NCBI RefSeq assembly: GCF_025699295.1
Contig: NZ_JAILWB010000001.1
Span: forward strand, 62,001 to 126,000
Direction of reading: 5' to 3'
Source: Hydrogenophaga sp.
GTDB taxonomy: Bacteria > Pseudomonadota > Gammaproteobacteria > Burkholderiales > Burkholderiaceae_C
Length of the DNA: 64,000 bases
Below are positions 41,774 through 52,213 of this stretch, in pieces. The number at the start of each line of letters is the position of its first letter. Position 1 is the stretch's first letter. Under the pieces are notes generated by a model. It saw only the letters and a program-made list of their open reading frames with translations, was not told where the DNA came from and searched no databases. The translations under genes were made by a program, and so were the position numbers.

Positions 41774-44431
41774 ATGAACACTGCAATTTCCCCCCTGTCA
41801 CCGGCTGCGGCCGACCTCTCTGCGCACACGCCCATGATGCAGCAGTACCTCGGCCTCAAGGCCGGGCATCCGGACACGCTGCTGTTCTACCGCATGGGCG
41901 ATTTCTACGAGCTGTTCTTCGGCGATGCCGAGAAGGCCGCGCGCCTGCTCGACATCACGCTGACGCAACGCGGGCAGTCGGCCGGCCAGCCGGTGGTCAT
42001 GGCCGGTGTGCCTTTCCACTCGGTCGATACCTACCTGGCGCGCCTGATCAAACTGGGCGAATCGGTCGCCATCTGCGAGCAGGTGGGCGACGTGGCCACG
42101 GCCAAGGGGCCGGTGGAGCGCAAGGTGGTGCGCGTGGTCACGCCCGGCACGCTGACCGACAGCGAACTGCTCTCCGACAAGACCGAGGCGGTGCTGATGG
42201 CCGTGCACCCGGGCGCACGCACCGGCTGCGGCCTGGCCTGGATGTCGGTCACTCAGGGCATCGTGTTCCTCGCGCAGTGCGCCAGCGACGAGCTGGCCGA
42301 CTGGGTGGCGCGCGTGGCACCGGGCGAAGTCCTCTACAGCGCCGAGGCCACGCCGGCGTTCGAAAAACACGTGCAGTCGCTGGCCGGCCAGGCCGGCAAC
42401 AATGGCGCGCGGCTGGTGGCGGTGCTGCGCCCGGCCTGGGCCTTCGACGCGGCGCTGGGCCAGCGCAAGCTGCTGGAACAGTTGCAGGCCGCCAGCCTGG
42501 CCGCCTGGGACGCGCAGGACATGCCCGACGCCCACGCCGCCGCATCCGCCCTGCTGAACTACGCCGAGCACACGCAGGGCCGCGCCCTCACCCACGTGGC
42601 CAGCCTGCAGGTGGCGCGCAGCGGCGAGCGCATCGATCTGCCGCTCAACACCCGGCGCAACCTCGAACTGGTGCAGACGCTTCGCGGCGAGTCCAGCCCC
42701 ACGCTGTTCTCGCTGCTCGACGTGTGCTGCACCGGCATGGGCAGCCGTGCGCTGCGCAACTGGTTGCTGGAGCCCCGGCGCGATCGCGGCGAGGCGCGTG
42801 CGCGCCTGGCCGCCATCGACACGCTGCGCGGTGGCCTGTGGCAGGGCCTGCGCCAGTCGCTCAAGGGCGCCAGCGACGTGGAGCGCATCACCGCGCGCAC
42901 CGCGCTGCGCCAGGTCAAGCCGCGCGAACTCGTCGGCCTGGGGCAGACGCTGGAGCGCGCCTTGCAACTGGCCCGCCAGCTCGGAGCACAGCCCGAGGGC
43001 AGCCTGTTGCACGGCATTGCCGCCCACCTCACGCCGCCGGCTGGCTGCGCCGGGCTGCTGCGCGCCGCCCTGCTGCCCGAACCCGCCGCGCTGGTGCGCG
43101 ACGGCGGTGTGATCGCCGACGGCTTCGACGCCGAGCTCGACGAGCTGCGCGGCATCCAGAACCACAGCGACGCCTTCCTGATCGAGCTGGAGCAGCGCGA
43201 ACGCGCGCGCACCGGCATCGCCAACCTGCGCGTGCAGTTCAACAAGGTGCACGGCTTCTACATCGAGGTCACGCAGGGCCAGGCGGCCAAGGTGCCCGAC
43301 GACTACCGCCGCCGCCAGACACTGAAGAACGCCGAACGTTTCATCACCCCCGAGCTCAAGGCTTTCGAGGACAAGGCGCTCTCCGCGCAGGACCGCGCGC
43401 TGGCGCGCGAGAAATGGCTCTACGAGCAGTTGCTCGACGGGCTGCAGGCTTTCGTGGCACCGCTCACGCAGCTCGCGCGCGCCATGGCCACGCTGGACGC
43501 GCTGTGCGCCCTGACCGAACGCGCGCTCACGCTGAACTGGTGCGCGCCGCAGTTCGTCGCCGAACCCTGCATCGAGATCCGCGGCGGCCGCCACCCGGTG
43601 GTGGAGGCGCGCCTGAACGAAACCAGCGGCGGCAGCTTCATCGCCAACGACACGGTGCTCGGTCCGAAGCAGCGCATGCAGGTCATCACCGGCCCCAACA
43701 TGGGCGGCAAGAGCACCTACATGCGCCAGGTCGCGGTGATCGTGCTGCTCGCGAGCATGGGCAGCCACGTGCCTGCGGTCTCGTGCCGGCTGGGCCCGAT
43801 CGATGCCATCCACACCCGCATCGGCGCGGCCGACGACCTGGCCAACGCGCAGTCCACCTTCATGGTCGAGATGACCGAAGCCGCGCAGATCCTGCACGCC
43901 GCCACCCCCGAAAGCCTGGTGCTGATGGACGAGATCGGCCGCGGCACCTCCACCTTCGACGGCCTGGCACTGGCCGGCGGCATCGCCACCCACCTGCACG
44001 ACAGGTCGCGCGCCTTCACGCTGTTCGCCACCCACTACTTCGAACTCACCGAGTTCCCGGCCAACCACCACGCGGCGGTGAACGTGCACGTGAGCGCGGT
44101 GGAAGCCGGTGGCAAGGGCGGTGGCGGCATCGTCTTCCTGCACCAGATCGAGCCCGGGCCGGCCAGCCGCAGCTATGGCATCCAGGTCGCGCGCCTGGCC
44201 GGTGTGCCCGCCGGCGTGGTGCAGCATGCGCGCCACGCGCTGGCCGCGCTGGAGGCACAGAGCGATGAAAGCCGCAGCCAGGTCGACCTTTTCGCGCCCC
44301 CACCTGCGACACTGGAGCCCGAGACCCACCCCCTGCAGGCCGCGATGCAGCAGATCGACCCCGACACCCTGAGCCCGCGCGAAGCGCTGGAACAGCTCTA
44401 CACCCTCAAGAAATTGGCCAGTTCCTCATGA
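41774..44431 (+). CDS. mutS: DNA mismatch repair protein MutS
   Basis: The 885-residue protein has the mismatch-reading F-x-E motif within [12 protein letters not shown] near residue 40, the connector and lever domains, and the ATPase domain with [13 protein letters not shown] near residue 640, [12 protein letters not shown] near 720 and ATHYFELTE near 755. It recognises mispairs as a dimer. ATG 41774 is chosen; an in-frame ATG 17 codons upstream is possible. The stop overlaps the Anbu gene start (ATGA). Confidence 0.97.
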   Translation: MNTAISPLSPAAADLSAHTPMMQQYLGLKAGHPDTLLFYRMGDFYELFFGDAEKAARLLDITLTQRGQSAGQPVVMAGVPFHSVDTYLARLIKLGESVAICEQVGDVATAKGPVERKVVRVVTPGTLTDSELLSDKTEAVLMAVHPGARTGCGLAWMSVTQGIVFLAQCASDELADWVARVAPGEVLYSAEATPAFEKHVQSLAGQAGNNGARLVAVLRPAWAFDAALGQRKLLEQLQAASLAAWDAQDMPDAHAAASALLNYAEHTQGRALTHVASLQVARSGERIDLPLNTRRNLELVQTLRGESSPTLFSLLDVCCTGMGSRALRNWLLEPRRDRGEARARLAAIDTLRGGLWQGLRQSLKGASDVERITARTALRQVKPRELVGLGQTLERALQLARQLGAQPEGSLLHGIAAHLTPPAGCAGLLRAALLPEPAALVRDGGVIADGFDAELDELRGIQNHSDAFLIELEQRERARTGIANLRVQFNKVHGFYIEVTQGQAAKVPDDYRRRQTLKNAERFITPELKAFEDKALSAQDRALAREKWLYEQLLDGLQAFVAPLTQLARAMATLDALCALTERALTLNWCAPQFVAEPCIEIRGGRHPVVEARLNETSGGSFIANDTVLGPKQRMQVITGPNMGGKSTYMRQVAVIVLLASMGSHVPAVSCRLGPIDAIHTRIGAADDLANAQSTFMVEMTEAAQILHAATPESLVLMDEIGRGTSTFDGLALAGGIATHLHDRSRAFTLFATHYFELTEFPANHHAAVNVHVSAVEAGGKGGGGIVFLHQIEPGPASRSYGIQVARLAGVPAGVVQHARHALAALEAQSDESRSQVDLFAPPPATLEPETHPLQAAMQQIDPDTLSPREALEQLYTLKKLASSS

Positions 44432-45255
44432 CTTACTGCGTCGCCGTCAAGCTCAACGCCGGCATGGTCTTCCTCTCGGACTCGCGCACCAACGCGGGCC
44501 TGGACCAGATCAGCACCTTCCGCAAGATGATCGTCTACGAGAAGCCGGGCGAGCGCTTCATGTGCCTGCTCTCGGCCGGCAACCTGAGCGTGTCGCAATC
44601 GGTGCGCGAGATCCTGCAGGTCGAACAGGTGGTCGATCACGAAGGCGGCGAGCCCATCACGATCTGGAACGCCAGGAGCATGTTCGATGCCGCGCGCGTG
44701 CTGGGCGCTGCGGTGCGCCACATCTACGAACGCGACGGCGACTCGCTGCAGCGCGCCGGCGTGGAGTTCAACGTGTCCATGATCTTCGGTGGCCAGATCC
44801 AGGGCGAGGGCATGCGCCTGTTCCAGGTCTACTCGGCCGGCAACTTCATCGAGGCCACGTCGGAGACGCCGTTCTTCCAGGTCGGCGAATCCAAGTACGG
44901 CAAGCCGGTGCTGGACCGCGTGATCACACCCACCACGCCGCTGGACGAAGCCGCCAAATGCGTGCTGGTGTCGATGGATTCGACGCTCAAGTCCAACCTG
45001 TCGGTGGGCCTGCCACTGGATCTCGCGGTCTATGAGGTCAACCGCCTGCAGTCCGACAAGATCACCTGCATCGACGACAACAACCCCTACTTCCGCATGC
45101 TGCACAACACCTGGGGCCAGAAGCTGCGCGAGGTTTTCGACAGCATCGAGGACCCGACCTGGAACGGCGGGCACACCGAAGTTCCGCTGCTGTGCGACAA
45201 CCCGCGCGCGCGGCCGCTGCGCAAGATCACGAACGCGAGCGAAAAGCTGATCTGA
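44428..45255 (+). CDS. Anbu-type proteasome-like peptidase
   Basis: The 275-residue protein belongs to the bacterial proteasome homologue Anbu (BPH). After loss of Met1 it starts with a catalytic Thr (TYCVAVKL). Asp17 (FLSDSR) and Lys32 (TFRKM) sit where proteasome beta subunits have Asp17 and Lys33, so the N-terminal nucleophile site looks complete. Anbu usually sits with ATP-grasp, alpha-E and transglutaminase genes; none is here. Instead it overlaps mutS by 4 bp. The substrate is unknown. Confidence 0.9.
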   Translation: MTYCVAVKLNAGMVFLSDSRTNAGLDQISTFRKMIVYEKPGERFMCLLSAGNLSVSQSVREILQVEQVVDHEGGEPITIWNARSMFDAARVLGAAVRHIYERDGDSLQRAGVEFNVSMIFGGQIQGEGMRLFQVYSAGNFIEATSETPFFQVGESKYGKPVLDRVITPTTPLDEAAKCVLVSMDSTLKSNLSVGLPLDLAVYEVNRLQSDKITCIDDNNPYFRMLHNTWGQKLREVFDSIEDPTWNGGHTEVPLLCDNPRARPLRKITNASEKLI

Positions 45256-45263
45256 AAAAAAGC

Positions 45264-46112
45264 ATGTCGCTGATCATCTTCTCCCACGCCAACAGTTTCC
45301 CCGCCAGTACCTACGCCGTTCTTTTCAAGTCCCTGCGCTCGCGTGGTCACACGGTGCGCGCGGTGGACCGTTTCGGCCACGACCCGCGCTACCCCGTCAC
45401 CAGCAACTGGCCGCACCTGGTGCAACAACTGGCCGACTTTGCCAGCCCCGAGATCGAGGGCCACGGCGACGGCGCCTGGCTGGTGGGGCATTCGCTGGGC
45501 GGGTTCCTGAGCCTGATGTGCGCCGCGCGCCACCCCGTGCTGGGTGGTCATCCGGTCAAGGGGGTGCTGCTGATCGATTCACCGGTGCTCGGCGGCTGGC
45601 GCGCCCGCACGCTGGAGCTGGTCAAGCGCACGCAGCTGGTGGGCTCCATCTCGCCCGGCAAGGTGAGCCGCGGACGCCGCCGCAGCTGGCCCGACGCGGA
45701 GGCGGTCCATGCGCACTTCAGCGGCAAGAAGGCCTTTGCCGACTGGGACCCACAGGTGCTGCGCGACTACATCGACCATGGCACGCGCGACGAGATCGAC
45801 GCGCAAGGCCATACCCACCGCGTGCTCGCCTTCGAGCGCGAGGTGGAGACCGCCATCTACAACACCCTGCCCCACAATCTCGACCGCCTGCTGCGCCGCC
45901 ATCCACTGCAATGCCCGGTCGGCTTCATTGGCGGCACGCGATCGCTGGAAATGCAGCAGGTCGGCATGGCCATGACGAACCGCCTGGTGGACACGCGCCA
46001 CCCCGGGCGCAAGACCCTGGTCGAGGGCAGCCATCTCTTCCCCATGGAGCGGCCACTGGAAACCGCCGCAGCGATCGAATCCACATTGCGTGCGTTGGGT
46101 CACGCACCATGA
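45264..46112 (+). CDS. Alpha/beta-fold hydrolase
   Basis: The 282-residue alpha/beta hydrolase has the nucleophile elbow GHSLGGFLSL near residue 78, an oxyanion segment IIFSHANSFPASTY near the start, and a likely catalytic His in EGSHLFPME near the C-terminus. Substrate unknown. It starts 8 bp after the Anbu gene, so mutS, Anbu and hydrolase may share a transcript. Confidence 0.88.
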   Translation: MSLIIFSHANSFPASTYAVLFKSLRSRGHTVRAVDRFGHDPRYPVTSNWPHLVQQLADFASPEIEGHGDGAWLVGHSLGGFLSLMCAARHPVLGGHPVKGVLLIDSPVLGGWRARTLELVKRTQLVGSISPGKVSRGRRRSWPDAEAVHAHFSGKKAFADWDPQVLRDYIDHGTRDEIDAQGHTHRVLAFEREVETAIYNTLPHNLDRLLRRHPLQCPVGFIGGTRSLEMQQVGMAMTNRLVDTRHPGRKTLVEGSHLFPMERPLETAAAIESTLRALGHAP

Positions 46113-46180
46113 ACCACCCGCGGGCAGATACGGACGCGAAGAATGGGCCGGCTCCGGTATAACCACCGCTGCCGTCCAAC

Positions 46181-48124
46181 ATGCCCACTGTGCCCGATCC
46201 CCTGAAGCCGTCCACCGCGACTGTCCACCCGCTGCAGCGGGTGTGGCAGCGCGTGACGGCCTGGCAACCCGAGCAGCATCCACTGTGGGCGCGCCTGCTG
46301 GTGGCCTTTGCGCTGACGCTGCTCGCGGCCTGGATGCGGATCGCGCTGGCGCCCGCCGAGTCCGGTGGCCGCTTCATCACCCTGTCCCTGGCCGCGGCCC
46401 TCTCGGCGCTGTATGGCGGCTTTCTTGCCGGCATGTTCAGCACCGTGGTCGGCATGGTGGTGATCAACTTCTTCCTGATCAAACCCTACTTCAGTCTGGT
46501 GTTCGAGAACCCGGCCGAGGCGTTCTGGCTCAACCTGTGGCACCTGATCACGCAGCTCGTGGTGGTGGGCTCGATCGCGCTGATGCAGCGCCAGAACCGG
46601 AACCTGCACCGGGCCACCGAACTGATACAGCGCGGCAAGCAACAGCTCGAGGACACCTTCGAGCAGGGCGCCACCGGCATGGCCCACAGCTACATCAATG
46701 GCGGATGGATCCGGGTCAACCAGACCTACTGCGACATCATCGGCTACACCAAGGCCGAAGTGCTGCAGATGCATTTCCGGGACTTCACCCACCCGGACGA
46801 CCTGGATCTCGACCTCAGCCAGTTCCACCGCGCGCTCAACGACGAAATCTCGCACTACAGCTTCGAGAAGCGCTACATCCACAAACGTGGCCATGTGGTC
46901 TGGGCCTTCCTCACCATCTCGCTGGTGCGCAAGGAATCGGGCGAGGCGGACTACGTGATCGCGGTGGTGCAGGACATCACCGCCCTCAAGCACACCGAAC
47001 AGGCCCTGCGCACCAGCGAACGCCTGCTGGGTCAGGCACACGAGCTCGCCGGCCTGGCGAGCTGGCAGGCCGATGTCGCCTCCACCCGCTTCGTCACGCT
47101 GGCGGGCTCGCACCGGGTGCTCGGCCTGCCCTCCGCCGAGTTCACGGGCGAGCAGTTGCTGGCGCTCACGCACCCTGACGACAAGGAGCGGGCGGCGGCG
47201 CTGTGGGCGCTCGCGCTGCAAGGCAAGGCCACGTACCAGCTGGAATACCGTCTGCTGTTCGGTGGCGAGGAGCGCTGGTTCAGCGTGCGCGCGGAATTCG
47301 AGCGGGATGCGAGCGGGCGCGCGGTGCGCGCCCTGGGCGTCACGCGCGACATCACCGAGCGCAAGCACAACGAAATGCAGATCCAGCAGCTCAATGCCTC
47401 GCTCGAGCAGCGCATCCAGTCGCGCACGGAAGCGCTGAAGGCCGCCTATGACGAGCTCGAGAGCTACTCGTACGCGGTGGCGCACGACCTGCGCTCGCCG
47501 CTGCGCATCATCAATGGCTTTGCCCAGGCCCTGCAGGAGGACCACCCCATCCTGGCCGGTGAGAGCCTGCCGCACCTGCAGCGCATCATGGCCGCGAGCA
47601 AGAAGATGGGCGAGCTCATCGACGCCCTGCTCACGCTCTCGCAGTTCTCGCGCGGAGAGCTGCAGCGCAAGCCGGTCAACCTCAGCGCCATCGCCACGCG
47701 CCTGCTCGACGAGTTCGCGGGCGCCGACCCGCAACGCAAGGTGCGTCGCCAGATCGAGCCTGGCCTGCATGTCATGGCCGACCCGACACTGGTGGAAGCC
47801 CTGATGCAGAACCTGCTGCACAACGCCTGGAAGTACACCGCGCAGAAGGAAGACGCCTTCATCCGCGTGTACGCGGAGAGCGTGCAGGGCCAGCGGCGCT
47901 TCATCGTCAGCGACAACGGCGCGGGCTTCGACATGGCGCGCGCGGCCAAGCTGTTCCAGCCGTTCCAGCGCCTGCACATGCCGCACGAGTTCAGCGGCAT
48001 CGGCATCGGCCTGGCCACCTCGCTGCGCATCGTGCAGCGCCACGGCGGCGAACTCCAGGCCAGGGCCGCGCCGGGTCAGGGCGCCACCTTCAGCTTCACG
48101 CTCAACACCCGGCTGCTGACCTGA
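46181..48124 (+). CDS. DUF4118/PAS membrane sensor histidine kinase
   Basis: The 647-residue kinase has a KdpD-like DUF4118 membrane module (four helices, residues 30-145) and two PAS/PAC modules (about 150-290 and 300-400). A HisKA has VAHDLRSPLRIINGFAQAL near residue 434 and the HATPase has NLLHNAWKYT and SDNGAGFDM. The ligand is not known. No receiver gene is adjacent on the same strand. Confidence 0.92.
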   Translation: MPTVPDPLKPSTATVHPLQRVWQRVTAWQPEQHPLWARLLVAFALTLLAAWMRIALAPAESGGRFITLSLAAALSALYGGFLAGMFSTVVGMVVINFFLIKPYFSLVFENPAEAFWLNLWHLITQLVVVGSIALMQRQNRNLHRATELIQRGKQQLEDTFEQGATGMAHSYINGGWIRVNQTYCDIIGYTKAEVLQMHFRDFTHPDDLDLDLSQFHRALNDEISHYSFEKRYIHKRGHVVWAFLTISLVRKESGEADYVIAVVQDITALKHTEQALRTSERLLGQAHELAGLASWQADVASTRFVTLAGSHRVLGLPSAEFTGEQLLALTHPDDKERAAALWALALQGKATYQLEYRLLFGGEERWFSVRAEFERDASGRAVRALGVTRDITERKHNEMQIQQLNASLEQRIQSRTEALKAAYDELESYSYAVAHDLRSPLRIINGFAQALQEDHPILAGESLPHLQRIMAASKKMGELIDALLTLSQFSRGELQRKPVNLSAIATRLLDEFAGADPQRKVRRQIEPGLHVMADPTLVEALMQNLLHNAWKYTAQKEDAFIRVYAESVQGQRRFIVSDNGAGFDMARAAKLFQPFQRLHMPHEFSGIGIGLATSLRIVQRHGGELQARAAPGQGATFSFTLNTRLLT

Positions 48125-48282
48125 ACCCCCGGCCCTGCGGGGCGGTGCAGGCTGCAGCGGGCTGCATTTCACACCGCCCAGGCCGCGTTTCGCGCCACGG
48201 CGCGGGCATTCCGTCGCACACGCGTGGCACCACGGCAGCGCCGCCGGCACAGTGCGCTCCATTCCCCACGACGGAGCCCACC

Positions 48283-48714
48283 ATGCAACTCACGCCCCTC
48301 ATCGCCGTGCACATGACCGCCGCCATCGCGGCCATCGCCATCGGCCCCGTCGCGCTCTGGGCGCGACGGGGCCATGCGGCCAGCCTGCCAGGCCGCCAGC
48401 GCCCGCGCCTGCACCGCGCGGCCGGCTACGCCTGGGTCACGCTGATGCTGGCCACCGCCATCTCGGCCATCTTCATCCGCGACTTCCGGCTGCCCAACAT
48501 CGCGGGCTACACGCCCATCCACCTGCTGGTGCCGCTGGTGTTCGGCAGCCTGTTCTTCTCGTTCCGCTTCCTGCAGCGCGGCGAACTGAATGCCCATCGC
48601 CGCGTGATGGTGTGGCTCTACGTGAGCGCCTGCCTGGTCGCCGGCGCCTTCACCCTGGTACCCGAGCGCTACCTCGGCAACCTGCTCTGGCACCAATGGC
48701 TCGGCCTGGTCTGA
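48283..48714 (+). CDS. DUF2306-family small membrane protein
   Basis: The 143-residue protein has four hydrophobic segments with conserved histidines (LIAVHMTAAIAAIAIG, LHRAAGYAWV, IHLLVPLVF, NAHRRVM), the DUF2306 pattern. The function of the family is unknown. It starts a run of four tightly spaced genes ending with the LytS/LytTR pair. Confidence 0.8.
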   Translation: MQLTPLIAVHMTAAIAAIAIGPVALWARRGHAASLPGRQRPRLHRAAGYAWVTLMLATAISAIFIRDFRLPNIAGYTPIHLLVPLVFGSLFFSFRFLQRGELNAHRRVMVWLYVSACLVAGAFTLVPERYLGNLLWHQWLGLV

Positions 48715-48751
48715 GCCCCACCCTTTTTCCCTCATCCACCTGGAGAACACC

Positions 48752-49051
48752 ATGCACCCCTTGAACACCCCGATGTCTCCCGAAGAACTCGACCGCCTCG
48801 CACGCCGCCGCGCCGGCGCCCGCATGGGCTGGTACGTGCATGCGCTCGTGTTCCTCGCCGTCAACGCCATGCTGGCCATGATCTCCTTCTCCAGCGGGCG
48901 CCACTGGGCGATCTACCCGGCACTGGGCTGGGGCCTGGGCCTGCTGGTCCATGGCGTGGCCGTGTGGGTCGCACTCGGCGGCGGCGGGCTGCAGCAGCGC
49001 CTGGTGGCGCAGGAGCGCGAACGGCTGGTGCGCGAACGCAGCGGCCTGTGA
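48752..49051 (+). CDS. 2TM domain-containing protein
   Basis: The 99-residue protein has a charged N-terminus (SPEELDRLARRRAGAR) and two transmembrane helices (WYVHALVFLAVNAMLAMI; WGLGLLVHGVAVWVAL), matching the 2TM family often seen beside LytS-type kinases. It probably works in the membrane with the following kinase; this is by linkage only. Confidence 0.82.
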   Translation: MHPLNTPMSPEELDRLARRRAGARMGWYVHALVFLAVNAMLAMISFSSGRHWAIYPALGWGLGLLVHGVAVWVALGGGGLQQRLVAQERERLVRERSGL

Positions 49052-49065
49052 ACCCGGCGGCGGCC

Positions 49066-50136
49066 ATGCGGGATACTGCGGCCATGCCACCGTTCAATCC
49101 CGCCTTCATCGCGCGCCGCGCCTTCGGCGCCGTGGTGTTCAACACCGTGATCGCGCTGGCCATCACGGCCGTCATGGGAGAACGCTTCGCGATCAACCTG
49201 GTGTATTCGCAGTGCATCGGCCTGGGCATCTGGGCCCTGATCGACGGCGGGCGCCATGTGTTGCACCCCAGCGGCTGGCCCGGCGTGGCGCCGATGGCGG
49301 TGCTGGTGGTGGGCGCGGTGCTGGCGTCCTACCCGGGCGGCGTCATGCTGGCCAACCTGCTGCTGGGGCGCGAGCTGCTCACGGGCCTGAGCAACTTCCC
49401 GCGCGCCACGATCGGCTTCGTGCTCATGTCGCTGGCGGCCGGCGGTTTCGGCGCCTACTACTTCACCAGCAGCGCCATGCTTGCCGGCGCCCGCCTGGCC
49501 CGGGAAGAAGCTCTGCGCCAGGCCAGCGAGGCGCGGCTGAAGCTGCTCGAATCGCAGCTGGAGCCGCACATGCTGTTCAACACCCTGGCCAACCTGCGCG
49601 CGCTCATCGGCACCGACCCCGACCGCGCCACCGCCATGCTCGACCGCCTCAACGACTTCCTGCGCGCCACGCTCGCCGCCTCGCGCACCGAAGCCACCGC
49701 CGGGCGCCACACCCTGCAGGCCGAATTCGACCGCCTGCGCGACTACCTCGAACTGATGGCCGTGCGCATGGGACCGCGCCTGCGCTACCGGCTGGACCTG
49801 CCCGAGGCCCTGGCCAGCCAGCCCGTGCCACCGCTGCTGCTGCAGCCGCTGGTGGAGAACTGCATCCGCCACGGGCTGGAGCCCAGCCGTGAAGGCGGCG
49901 AGGTTCGCGTCATGGCGCGCCGTGGCGCCGGCGTGCAGGACCTGGAACTGGAAGTGAGCGACACCGGTGTGGGCTGCGCGCCTTCGCCCACACCCGGTTT
50001 CGGCCTGACGCAGGTGCGCGAGCGCCTGGCCACCGCCTACCCGGGTCGCGCCGCGCTCGACTGGCAGGCCAGCCCCGGTGGCGGTACCCGCGCGTTGCTC
50101 ACGCTGCCCCTGCACACGCCCGCCACCACGCCATGA
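49066..50136 (+). CDS. LytS-family sensor histidine kinase
   Basis: The 356-residue kinase has four membrane helices in the first 135 residues and then a His_kinase domain with EPHMLFNTLANLRAL (phospho-His near residue 168) and the ATP-binding motif LLLQPLVENCIRHGL. This is the AlgZ/LytS type. ATG 49084 is an alternative start. Its stop overlaps the LytTR regulator gene by 4 bp, so the two form a two-component pair. Confidence 0.92.
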   Translation: MRDTAAMPPFNPAFIARRAFGAVVFNTVIALAITAVMGERFAINLVYSQCIGLGIWALIDGGRHVLHPSGWPGVAPMAVLVVGAVLASYPGGVMLANLLLGRELLTGLSNFPRATIGFVLMSLAAGGFGAYYFTSSAMLAGARLAREEALRQASEARLKLLESQLEPHMLFNTLANLRALIGTDPDRATAMLDRLNDFLRATLAASRTEATAGRHTLQAEFDRLRDYLELMAVRMGPRLRYRLDLPEALASQPVPPLLLQPLVENCIRHGLEPSREGGEVRVMARRGAGVQDLELEVSDTGVGCAPSPTPGFGLTQVRERLATAYPGRAALDWQASPGGGTRALLTLPLHTPATTP

Positions 50137-50936
50137 ACGCCACCGCCCTGATTGCCGAGGACGAACCCCTGCTGGCCCAGGCGCTGCAGGCCGAGTTGGC
50201 GCGTGCCTGGCCCGGCCTGCGCATCGTCGCCACCGTGGGCGACGGCGACGCCGCCGTGGCGCAGGCGCTGGCGGCGCGGCCCGACGTGCTGTTCCTGGAC
50301 ATCCGCATGCCCGGCCAGACCGGCCTGCAGGCCGCCGCCGAACTGGCCGAGGACTGGCCCGACGGACAGCCCTTTCCCGCGCTGGTGTTCGTCACCGCCT
50401 ACGACGCCTACGCGGTGGAAGCTTTCGAGGCGCAGGCGGTGGACTACGTGCTCAAGCCGGTGCAATCCGAGCGCCTGGCACGCACCGTGCAGCGCGTGCA
50501 GCAGGTGCTGGCGCAGCGGCAGCCCGCTGCAGGTGCATTCGACGAGGCCACGCTGGCCCGCCTGCGCGCTTTGCTCGTGGCGGGCGAAGCTCCAGCCGCC
50601 ACGGCCGCGCCGCGCCTGCAGGTGATCCCCGCGAGCGTGGGCCAGGGCGTGCGCATGGTGCCCGTGGCCGAGGTGATGGTGTTCGAGGCGGCCGACAAGT
50701 ACGTGCGCGTGCTCACTGCGGACAGCGAGGTGCTGATCCGCACCCCGCTCAAGGAACTGCTGCCGCAGCTGGACCCGGCCGTGTTCTGGCAGATCCACCG
50801 CGGCACCGTGGTGCGCGCCGACGCGATCCACAGCGTCACGCGCAACGAGGCCGGGCGCCTGAGCCTGCGCCTGCGCGGCAGGCCAGAAGCGCTCGCCGTG
50901 AGCCGGCTCTACGCGGAGCGCTTCAGGGCGATGTGA
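50133..50936 (+). CDS. LytTR-family response regulator
   Basis: The 267-residue protein has a receiver (ALIAEDEPLLAQALQ; phospho-Asp near 57 in FLDIRMPGQTG; FVTAYDAYAVEAF; YVLKPV) and a C-terminal LytTR DNA-binding domain (VMVFEAADKYVRVLT, IHRGTVVRADAI). It is the partner of the LytS kinase just upstream. Targets unknown. Confidence 0.93.
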   Translation: MNATALIAEDEPLLAQALQAELARAWPGLRIVATVGDGDAAVAQALAARPDVLFLDIRMPGQTGLQAAAELAEDWPDGQPFPALVFVTAYDAYAVEAFEAQAVDYVLKPVQSERLARTVQRVQQVLAQRQPAAGAFDEATLARLRALLVAGEAPAATAAPRLQVIPASVGQGVRMVPVAEVMVFEAADKYVRVLTADSEVLIRTPLKELLPQLDPAVFWQIHRGTVVRADAIHSVTRNEAGRLSLRLRGRPEALAVSRLYAERFRAM

Positions 50937-50942
50937 GGTCGC

Positions 50943-51353
50943 TCAACGATGGCCGCCGCGATGGCCGTGCCCATGGCCGTGGCCATGGCCGCGCTTGTGC
51001 CCATGGCGGCGGTCGTCCCAGCGCGGGCCGTGGCCCCAGTGCGAGCGGTACACCGGGCGCGGCACGTAATACACAGGCGGCGGTGCGTAGTAGATGGGCC
51101 GGGGGGCGTAGTAGATCGGGCGCGGCGCGTAGTACACCGGCGGGCTCACGTGGTAGACCGGTGGCGCGTTCGACGCGCCCACGACCACACCCGGCGCATG
51201 CACGCCGATGGACCAGTGGATGTCGCCGCGGGCGTGGGCCAGCGAACCCATCGTGGACAGCGCCCAGGCGCCTGCCGCCAGGGTGGCGATGGCAAGGCCT
51301 CGGGCGAGTCCCGAGCTGCGGCGCCAGGGGGTTTTGAGGGTCTGCACATTCAT
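50943..51353 (-). CDS. Secreted Tyr/Pro-repeat, His/Gly-tail hypothetical protein
   Basis: The 136-residue product has a signal peptide (GLAIATLAAGAWALSTMGS, cleaved after AHA). A middle part of repeats on the theme PPVYYAPRPIYYAP (residues about 65-100) follows, and the tail is rich in His, Gly and Arg (HGHGHGHGHRGG). Tyr-Pro repeats suggest a structural or surface role, and the tail might bind metal. No family function is known. It converges on the LytTR gene 6 bp away. Confidence 0.75.
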   Translation of the reverse strand: MNVQTLKTPWRRSSGLARGLAIATLAAGAWALSTMGSLAHARGDIHWSIGVHAPGVVVGASNAPPVYHVSPPVYYAPRPIYYAPRPIYYAPPPVYYVPRPVYRSHWGHGPRWDDRRHGHKRGHGHGHGHGHRGGHR

Positions 51354-51486
51354 GTGGGGCTCCTTGGCAGGGCGTCGGTGCGCCCCGTGCCCTTATTACA
51401 GGGAATTCCGCGTTAACCTGTTCCGCATGTACGGTCAAAGTCGTTGCCAGACGTAACGCCCGCCGCTTCTTTACATTGAAATCCGC

Positions 51487-52104
51487 ATGAAACACCCCAG
51501 CCCCGCCACCGCCCCCGACGTGCTCCACTTCTGGCTCGGTGACGGTCTGCAGCTCGGCTGGTGTTCGGACGACCGGCGCAGCCTGTGGTTCGGTGGCGGC
51601 GCCGCGCAGGACGCGCTGGTGCGCGAGCGCTTTGGCCCGCTGGTGGAACAGGCGATCGACGGCGGCCTGCAGGACTGGGAGCACCCGATCACCCACCGCC
51701 TGGCGCTGGTGCTGCTGCTCGACCAGTTCACCCGCAACGTCCACCGGGGCCAGGCACGCGCCTTTGCCGGCGACGCGCGGGCGCAGCGGCTGGTGCGCCA
51801 GGCCATCGACAGCGGGCAGGACCTCGAACTCGCACCCGTCGGGCGGGCCTTTCTCTACATGCCACTGGAGCACGCCGAAGACCTGGCCATGCAGCACGAG
51901 TGCGTGCGCTGCTTCCAGCGCCTGCTCGACACCAGCCCGCCCGAGCTCCAGGACAAGCTGCGCGGCAACCTGCAGTTCGCCGAACAGCACCGGGACATCG
52001 TGGCGCGCTTCGGCCGCTTCCCGCACCGCAACGCCGCGCTCGGGCGCACCAGCACGCCCGAAGAAGTCGCCTTCCTGCAGGACGGCCCGCGCTTCGGCCA
52101 GTGA
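51487..52104 (+). CDS. DUF924-family protein
   Basis: The 205-residue helical protein matches DUF924 from end to end (VLHFWLGDG, ITHRLALVLLLDQFTRNV, RAFLYMPLEHAEDLAMQ, HRDIVARFGRFPHRN). The fold is TPR-like; no enzymatic role is established. It stands alone between a converse secreted protein and a lipoprotein gene. Confidence 0.9.
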   Translation: MKHPSPATAPDVLHFWLGDGLQLGWCSDDRRSLWFGGGAAQDALVRERFGPLVEQAIDGGLQDWEHPITHRLALVLLLDQFTRNVHRGQARAFAGDARAQRLVRQAIDSGQDLELAPVGRAFLYMPLEHAEDLAMQHECVRCFQRLLDTSPPELQDKLRGNLQFAEQHRDIVARFGRFPHRNAALGRTSTPEEVAFLQDGPRFGQ

Positions 52105-52213
52105 GCGCAGGCAGGCCGCGGGGCCTGTCACCTCAAGGCAGCGCGGAAGTCATACGCTCGTCACGGGCGGTTTCTACAAACGTGGGTTTCCACCACAACA
52201 CAGAGACTGACCC

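Noticed and set aside
41798-44329. Minus-strand frame across mutS
   Set aside because: Shadow of mutS; low-complexity Arg/His/Ala-rich composition.
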